From: Deltaproteobacteria bacterium
GTDB lineage: Bacteria > Desulfobacterota > GWC2-55-46
Assembly (NCBI GenBank): GCA_016234955.1
Contig: JACRNN010000173.1
Coordinates: 1 to 10,108, forward strand
DNA length: 10,108 bases
Direction of reading: 5' to 3'
Below, piece after piece: positions 6,894-10,108 of the stretch. The notes below the pieces were generated by a model that searched no databases, had not been told where the DNA came from, and worked only from the letters and a program-made list of their open reading frames with translations. The position numbers were made by a program, and so were the translations under genes. Numbering within the stretch: position 1 is the first letter of the stretch; each line of letters begins with the position of its first letter.

Positions 6894-7230
6894 CGGCGGT
6901 TATCGATACGACCTTGAGCTCCGTGCCCGTAAGCCTCACGATAGAGGAGCCGCCGCATGCCGGGCAAGGGCTTAAAAGGCCGTCCATGCGGAATTCCTCG
7001 GCGCACCTTGAGCACCTGCCGATTACCGGCACCTCGACGATATCGAGCCTCGCGCCGTCCATAGGCGTATCCTTCACGCACGCCTCAAAGCAGAAGCGCA
7101 GGCTCTCGGGCTCAACGGCGGTCATCCCGCCGACCTCTATCTTGACACGTTCAAGCCGGAGAGCCCCGCTTTTTTTGAGCTCCCTTTCCACTATCTCCAG
7201 CAGGCCCTTTGCTATGGACAGCTCGTGCAC
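6889..7230 (-). CDS. hypA: Hydrogenase nickel chaperone HypA
   Basis: HypA binds nickel and passes it, with HypB, to the hydrogenase precursor. The 113-residue protein begins MHELSIAKGLLEIVE, in which His2 and neighbouring residues form the nickel site. It carries a zinc site of two CxxC pairs (Cys73/Cys76 and Cys89/Cys92). The start is GTG at 7230, fixed by the invariant M-H-E and an AGGGGG ribosome-binding site 6 bases upstream. The first 80 bases lie inside the upstream endopeptidase frame in another phase. This suggests translational coupling, or a recently lost stop codon in the upstream gene. The stop codon overlaps the arm of the large palindrome. Length and motif spacing are normal. 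Confidence 0.96.
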   Translation of the reverse strand: MHELSIAKGLLEIVERELKKSGALRLERVKIEVGGMTAVEPESLRFCFEACVKDTPMDGARLDIVEVPVIGRCSRCAEEFRMDGLLSPCPACGGSSIVRLTGTELKVVSITAA

Positions 7231-7735
7231 CAGCGGCCCCCTCTCCGGCCTTGTTCGCGGCCCTTATCCCGAGACCTTCAAGCTCCTCAATCACCATCCG
7301 CGCCAGCTCCGGGATTTTTTTCTCCGTGGCGGGGGTCAGCCCGATGCCGGAGGAGGTGTCGAGGGGGGCCGCGCCAATTATGACAACCTCCGGCTCATGC
7401 CCTTCAAACCTTGCTACGGCGAGCAGCTCCCTCATCCCAACGCCGTGGACGGCGTTGACAGGGGAGAGACGCTGGTCGATCTTCCCGGCGGCTATCCTGT
7501 GCGGCGCCCCGGGAGCCACGCCCGAGAGGGCGTCGACTATGATGACGCGGTCGAACCCCTCCATAAGGGGGAGGAGCCCCAGGCCGAGCGTGCCGCCGTC
7601 GACGCACTCCACGCCCTCCGGGAAGGTGAACCGACGGTTCAGATGCTCTACGACCCTTACACCGAGCCCTTCGTCCCTGAGGAGGATATTGCCGACCCCC
7701 AGGACAAGGGCCTTTTTCCTGTCTTTTTTTCTCAT
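7151..7735 (-). CDS. Hydrogenase maturation endopeptidase (M52, HycI/HybD/HupD type)
   Basis: This nickel-dependent protease removes the C-terminal peptide from the hydrogenase large subunit after metal insertion. LVLGVGNILLRDEGLGVRVVE (residues 10-30) is the family signature; Glu22 is the expected nickel ligand, with Asp68 in IIVDAL and His97 in NAVHGVGM completing the site. The subfamily cannot be settled, so no symbol is given. The 194 residues exceed the usual 150-165: residues after about 157 form an Ala/Gly/Lys-rich tail, of which the last 26 overlap hypA in another frame. The tail may be an artefact of a lost stop. The ATG at 7735 has no good ribosome-binding site and may use a short leader. 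It is the first gene of the hyp cluster. Confidence 0.92.
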   Translation of the reverse strand: MRKKDRKKALVLGVGNILLRDEGLGVRVVEHLNRRFTFPEGVECVDGGTLGLGLLPLMEGFDRVIIVDALSGVAPGAPHRIAAGKIDQRLSPVNAVHGVGMRELLAVARFEGHEPEVVIIGAAPLDTSSGIGLTPATEKKIPELARMVIEELEGLGIRAANKAGEGAAGARAVHSKGPAGDSGKGAQKKRGSPA

Positions 7736-7757
7736 ACCGTTATTAAATGGCTATCAT

Positions 7758-7785
7758 ATTCTAACAGAAAGTTTTTTTAAAACAA
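7758..7785 (-). promoter_or_regulatory. Candidate promoter of the hydrogenase maturation cluster
   Basis: On the minus strand TTGTTT (7780-7785) and TAGAAT (7758-7763) are 16 bp apart, and the -10 is preceded by TGT as in an extended -10. Transcription would begin near 7751, about 16 nt ahead of the ATG at 7735, leaving a very short leader without a Shine-Dalgarno sequence. The match is moderate. No FNR, NtrC or sigma54 (GG-N10-GC) element was recognised here. Confidence 0.35.
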
Positions 7786-7825
7786 GCACCGCGGTAGGGC
7801 CTTAAAGGACGCCGCTTGACAAAAG

Positions 7826-7855
7826 TTGAGATAAAATGCAAAAATCTGCTATAAT
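7826..7855 (+). promoter_or_regulatory. Sigma70-type promoter for the DUF2934 gene
   Basis: TTGAGA (7826-7831) and a perfect TATAAT (7850-7855) are 18 bp apart, and TGC immediately precedes the -10, making an extended -10. The start would be near 7862, giving a leader of about 34 nt that contains GGAGGG 5 bases before ATG 7896. A consensus TTGACA at 7816-7821 lies 28 bp from the -10, too far to pair with it. Confidence 0.6.
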
Positions 7856-7895
7856 TTATCCATTGCCTTGAAATACATTCTTTTGGAGGGAGCAG

Positions 7896-8174
7896 ATGGA
7901 TATACGCGAGGAGATAGAGAAGTTAGCTTATGCACTCTATGAAAAAAGCGGCCACGTCCACGGCAGGGACCTGGAAAACTGGATCGAGGCCGAGGGTATC
8001 GTAAGGGCAAGGCGCGCGAAAAAGGAGATAGTCACGGCCGCAAGGCAGGTGGAGCAGGCGGCCGAGGCGGTCGCGCAAAAGGTCAGGGCAAAGGTCAAGG
8101 AAACCGCCACGGCGTTGAAGACCGCGGCAAAAAGGGGCGTGAAAAAGGCAAGTCCGAAGAAGATGGAGTCTTAA
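7896..8174 (+). CDS. DUF2934 protein with histone-H1-like tail
   Basis: A 92-residue protein. Residues 1-36 match the DUF2934 pattern: IREEIEKLAYALYEKSG, then GRDLENWIEAEGIV. These are small helical modules of unknown role that are common in soil and sediment bacteria. The rest, from about residue 37, is Ala/Lys/Arg-rich (ARQVEQAAEAVAQKVRAKVK, then a KKASPKK-type end), resembling bacterial histone-H1-like tails and suggesting DNA or polyanion binding. No signal peptide or Cys is seen. ATG 7896 has GGAGGG 5 bases upstream and a strong promoter. The gene is divergent from the hyp cluster; a functional link is not implied. The 214 bp after it up to the methyltransferase hold no other gene. Confidence 0.85.
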   Translation: MDIREEIEKLAYALYEKSGHVHGRDLENWIEAEGIVRARRAKKEIVTAARQVEQAAEAVAQKVRAKVKETATALKTAAKRGVKKASPKKMES

Positions 8175-8304
8175 AACGCCCGCAAAAGACAATCGCTTCC
8201 GGTGTCCATATAATCCCTCCATGGACGAATACTTTTATCTATTAAGGGTCATTGCGTACCCGTGTGATTAGCCTTGCCGCTGTACAACTAAATTGAAAGC
8301 ACAT
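8175..8304. other. Intergenic region without a recognised gene
   Basis: No coding region, tRNA or clear terminator is supported here. The only structure noticed is a weak 6-bp stem, GTCCAT (8204-8209) with ATGGAC (8221-8226). The palindrome that follows (8305-8370) is listed separately. Confidence 0.4.
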
Positions 8305-8370
8305 TGAACAGGCATAGCGAACGCGGGGCCCGCAGCCTGCTGCGGGCCCCGCGCTCGCTATGCATTTTCA
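8305..8370. repeat. Long palindrome before the methyltransferase gene (family P, copy 2)
   Basis: Positions 8305-8336 pair with 8339-8370 with only three mismatches (8309/8366, 8311/8364, 8321/8354). The outer arm on the right reads, as reverse complement, TGAAAATGCATAGCGAGCGC, almost identical to the arm of the 6823-6893 palindrome. The inner core here is GGGGCCCGCAGC rather than ATTCCCCGCGG. The element ends 18 bp before ATG 8389 and just upstream of the GGGAAGGGGG ribosome-binding site. Confidence 0.88.
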
Positions 8371-8388
8371 GGGAAGGGGGTTTCAGCG

Positions 8389-9252
8389 ATGGGGATGGAA
8401 GGTTTTGATCCGGTTCAGTACAGGGCGGGGGCGCGCAGGGAGTGGGACTCCGTAGCCTCCGGCTGGCGCAAGTGGTGGCCTACCATAGAACTGGGCGCTC
8501 TGCATTGCAGCCGCACGCTCCTTGACATGGCCGGCGTCAAGGAGGGGCACAGGGTGCTCGACATCGCAACCGGCATCGGGGAGCCGGCCGTTACGGCGGC
8601 AGGGCTCGTCGGCCCATCCGGCCGCGTCACGGCCATAGACCAGTCCCCGGAGATGCTCGCCGTGGCGAGGGACCGGGCGGTGGCGAGCCAGTTGAGTAAC
8701 ATAAGCTTTATGGTGATGAACGCGGACGCCATCGACCTGCCGGACGGCTTTGACGCGGCGTTCTGCCGCTGGGGCCTTATGTTCATGCCTGACCTCCCGG
8801 CCGTTATGGCGAGGGTGCGCGGCGTGCTTGCGCCCGGCGGGAGGTTCAGCGCGGCGGTCTGGGGCCAGGCGCCGAATGTGCCGATGGTGAGCGTGGCCTT
8901 CGGGGTGATACGGCGGTTGCTGAACCCGCCTCCTCCGCCGCCGGGGACCCCTTCGATGTTCAGCCTCGCCGAGCCCGGTTACATTGAAAAGGTCTTTGGG
9001 CAGGCAGGGTTCACGGACGTGCGCGCGGAGAGGCTCACGGTAGCTATGGAGTTTGAATCTCCGGACGGGTATGTGGACTTTCTTAAGGACGTGGCGGCCC
9101 CGGTCTCAGCCATCGTCAACAAAGAGCCGAGGGCCGTGCAGGACCAGGTCTGGCGGGCCGTGGCGGAGGCCGCAAGAGGGCGCCGGGGGCCGGAAGGGGC
9201 GGTCCGGATGGAGAACGAGTCCATCTGCATTGTGGGGACAAGACCGGAGTGA
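8389..9252 (+). CDS. Class I SAM-dependent methyltransferase
   Basis: A 287-residue methyltransferase of the Methyltransf_11/UbiE-like group. The SAM-binding motif I is VLDIATGIGEPA (about residues 57-68). Motif post-I is TAIDQSPEMLAVAR with an acidic residue for the ribose hydroxyls. NADAIDLPDGFDAAFCRWGLMF follows as motifs II/III, and RGVLAPGGRFSAAVW as the late strand. The DIATGIGEPA variant of the glycine loop occurs in small-molecule methyltransferases of uncertain substrate. A Pro-rich insert (PPPPPPG, about residue 185) precedes the C-terminal cap. The substrate cannot be told from sequence or neighbours. ATG 8389 follows GGGAAGGGGG at 8 bases; ATG 8395 is a possible alternative. Its stop is 5 bases before repeat unit C1. 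Confidence 0.88.
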   Translation: MGMEGFDPVQYRAGARREWDSVASGWRKWWPTIELGALHCSRTLLDMAGVKEGHRVLDIATGIGEPAVTAAGLVGPSGRVTAIDQSPEMLAVARDRAVASQLSNISFMVMNADAIDLPDGFDAAFCRWGLMFMPDLPAVMARVRGVLAPGGRFSAAVWGQAPNVPMVSVAFGVIRRLLNPPPPPPGTPSMFSLAEPGYIEKVFGQAGFTDVRAERLTVAMEFESPDGYVDFLKDVAAPVSAIVNKEPRAVQDQVWRAVAEAARGRRGPEGAVRMENESICIVGTRPE

Positions 9253-9257
9253 AGAAA

Positions 9258-9357
9258 TGAGACCTCTTAGGTTTGTAAGCCCGAGGGGCGTCAGAACGTT
9301 ACAAGAATGAGACCTCCCCTGGCTTGGAAACCCCAGGGGCGGAACGTTTAAAAAAAG
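9258..9357 (+). repeat. 50-bp tandem repeat family, locus C (two full units)
   Basis: Unit C1 (9258-9307) begins TGAGACCTCT and ends CAGAACGTTACAAGAA. C2 (9308-9357) begins TGAGACCTCC and ends CGGAACGTTTAAAAAAAG. C2 contains a 7-bp stem, CCCCTGG (9316-9322) with CCAGGGG (9333-9339). A third start is expected at 9358; there GGAGGCCG replaces TGAGACC and serves as the ribosome-binding site of the next gene. The whole 114-bp gap between the two genes is filled by this array. Confidence 0.75.
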
Positions 9358-9366
9358 GAGGCCGTT

Positions 9367-9834
9367 ATGAAAAAAGTGAGCAGGATAGTCCGGCTGTCGC
9401 TGATCGTTCTGATGGCGGGCGCGACATTCGCGTCAGCTCAAATGGGCGGGATGGAGCACGGCGCTGACATGAAGATGGAGAAAATGGAGCATCACGAAGG
9501 CCACGGCGAGGAAGCCATGAGCTGGAAGAAGACGCTCACGGAAGACCAGAAGATGAAGGCCGATAAGATGCACCTTGAATTGAAAAAGGCCATGGACGTG
9601 CTTGAGGCGAAGGTCAAGTTGAAGGAGGCCGAGCTGAACACCATGGTCACGAAGGATAAGCCCGATACCAACGCCATCCACGGCAAGATAAACGAGATAG
9701 CGGAACTGAAAAAGGAGATGATGACGAAGAAGTACGACCATATAGTGGAGATGCGCTCCATACTCACCCCTGAACAGCGCGTGTCCTTCGACCTCGGGAT
9801 CAGCGGCTGGACGCATCACGAAGGGCGTCATTGA
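9367..9834 (+). CDS. Spy/CpxP/ZraP-like periplasmic protein, Met/His-rich
   Basis: A 155-residue protein with a signal peptide (positive KKVSR, hydrophobic core, likely cut after ASA near residue 24). The mature N-terminus is rich in Met and His (MGGMEHGADMKMEKMEHHEGHGEE), which looks suited to Cu, Ag or Zn binding. The remainder is helical. LTEDQKMKADKMH and LTPEQRVSFD are the two LTxxQ motifs of the Spy/CpxP/ZraP group, separated by a helical hairpin with a short loop at KDKPDTN. Family members are periplasmic chaperones or metal-stress sensors. The function here is inferred from these features only, and no two-component genes are nearby. ATG 9367 has AGGAGG 5 bases upstream. Its TGA stop overlaps the start of a possible degenerate copy of palindrome family P. 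Confidence 0.83.
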   Translation: MKKVSRIVRLSLIVLMAGATFASAQMGGMEHGADMKMEKMEHHEGHGEEAMSWKKTLTEDQKMKADKMHLELKKAMDVLEAKVKLKEAELNTMVTKDKPDTNAIHGKINEIAELKKEMMTKKYDHIVEMRSILTPEQRVSFDLGISGWTHHEGRH

Positions 9835-9896
9835 GCAAGCGAAGCAAGCGGACGCAAACCGCCGCCGCTAAAGGCGGCGGCGTCTATGCCAGGTTC
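9831..9896. repeat. GC hairpin between convergent genes; possible degenerate family P copy
   Basis: CCGCCGCC (9859-9866) pairs with GGCGGCGG (9873-9880), and GACG (9851-9854) pairs with CGTC (9881-9884) across a bulge. The left flank TTGAGCAAGCGAAGCAAGCG and right flank TATGCCAGGTTC loosely resemble the outer arms of the palindromes at 6823 and 8305. The structure sits between two convergent genes and could act as a transcription barrier, but no T-tract follows on either strand. Confidence 0.4.
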
Positions 9897-9930
9897 CGTA
9901 AACCGGCTGAGGTTCGCCTGCTATAAGTGA

Positions 9931-10108
9931 TCAAAAGAGCCCTATCTGGACAGGGCCGGTTGGCACTGTCTCTTCCACGCCTCCGAAGACCTTGATCTTG
10001 CCGAACTCGCCGTCAAAGCCGGGTTTTACCGTAATGTCACCGCTACGCACCTTCATGATAGCGCCGGCCGTAGTTGCCCCGGCAAGGCCGGTGAGATCGT
10101 CTTCCGCC
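9931..10108 (-). CDS. C-terminal fragment, probable endonuclease Q/PHP-domain family protein
   Basis: The last 58 codons and stop of a minus-strand gene whose start lies beyond the window. The readable part contains DDLTGLAG, ATTAGAIMKVRSGDITVKPG, FDGEFGKIKVF and a terminal VQIGLF. The run GDITVKPGFDGEFGKIKVF resembles the conserved C-terminal end (G-x-I-x-[VI]-x-PG[YF]DG-x-[FY]G-[KE]-[IV]) of the TIGR00375/endonuclease Q family. These proteins combine a PHP phosphoesterase domain with a zinc site and cleave DNA 5' to deaminated bases. The catalytic domain is not visible, so the assignment rests on memory of the tail pattern. The last five residues, QIGLF, fit the QxxLF beta-clamp-binding pentapeptide. 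The gene converges on the Spy-like gene with a 96-bp gap. Confidence 0.5.
   Translation of the reverse strand, partial: AEDDLTGLAGATTAGAIMKVRSGDITVKPGFDGEFGKIKVFGGVEETVPTGPVQIGLF

Noticed and set aside
6812..7081. N-terminal extension of the hypB frame through hypA
   Set aside because: The frame is open only because the palindrome and the hypA antiphase lack stops; ATG 6811 with AAGGA gives the family N-terminus.
6122..7780. 552-codon plus-strand open frame opposite the endopeptidase, hypA and hypB
   Set aside because: It runs antisense to three firmly identified genes, shows no recognisable domain, and crosses the palindrome and repeat; it is a by-product of GC-biased codon use.
7770..7782. 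T-tract as an intrinsic terminator between the divergent genes
   Set aside because: No GC stem precedes the T-tract, and the genes diverge so no terminator is expected.
7816..7821. TTGACA as the -35 of the DUF2934 promoter
   Set aside because: It lies 28 bp from the TATAAT; TTGAGA at 7826 gives an 18-bp spacer.

Overview
The window looks like chromosomal DNA from a GC-rich Gram-negative bacterium. Its coding capacity centres on an eight-kilobase block holding the complete accessory set for [NiFe]-hydrogenase maturation. Signal peptides, a Spy/CpxP-like periplasmic protein, a DUF2934 protein, and frequent AGG, ATA and GTG-start codons would fit a deltaproteobacterial, Nitrospirota or similar anaerobe lineage. 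That placement is inference; no taxonomic marker is present.

Layout. Positions 1-290 are non-coding and repeat-rich. Two small minus-strand genes follow: a basic helical protein of unknown function (291-596) and a secreted 95-residue 'sunset domain'-like protein (779-1066). The minus-strand hydrogenase maturation cluster then runs, in transcription order, from an M52-family endopeptidase (7735-7151) through hypA, hypB, hypF, hypC and hypD to hypE (ending at 1240). A divergent intergenic region (7736-7895) separates it from plus-strand genes: a DUF2934 protein with a histone-H1-like tail, a class I SAM-dependent methyltransferase, and a Met/His-rich Spy-like periplasmic protein. A convergent minus-strand gene enters from the right edge; its 58 C-terminal residues resemble the end of endonuclease Q/PHP-domain proteins and finish in QIGLF.

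How the genes work together. HypF and HypE make a thiocyanate on the C-terminal Cys of HypE. HypC and HypD carry Fe and assemble the Fe(CN)2CO unit. HypA and HypB deliver nickel. The endopeptidase then trims the large-subunit C-terminus. All key residues checked are present, including the HypE C-terminal PRIC, HypD CGTHT and GPGCPVC, HypC Cys2, HypA MHE plus two CxxC pairs, and the HypB P-loop. No hydrogenase structural subunit lies in the window, so the target enzyme is encoded elsewhere.

The most unusual content is intergenic. (1) A 50-bp repeat occurs as tandem pairs at three places (204-293, about 6070-6148, 9258-9357), always in gene orientation and beginning at or just after a stop codon. 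(2) Long near-perfect palindromes share the same outer arms but have different cores (6823-6893 between hypA and hypB; 8305-8370 before the methyltransferase), with a possible degenerate third at 9831-9896. Both families interrupt otherwise compact gene neighbourhoods and sit near start or stop codons. No defence system, CRISPR array, transposase, rRNA or tRNA was seen.
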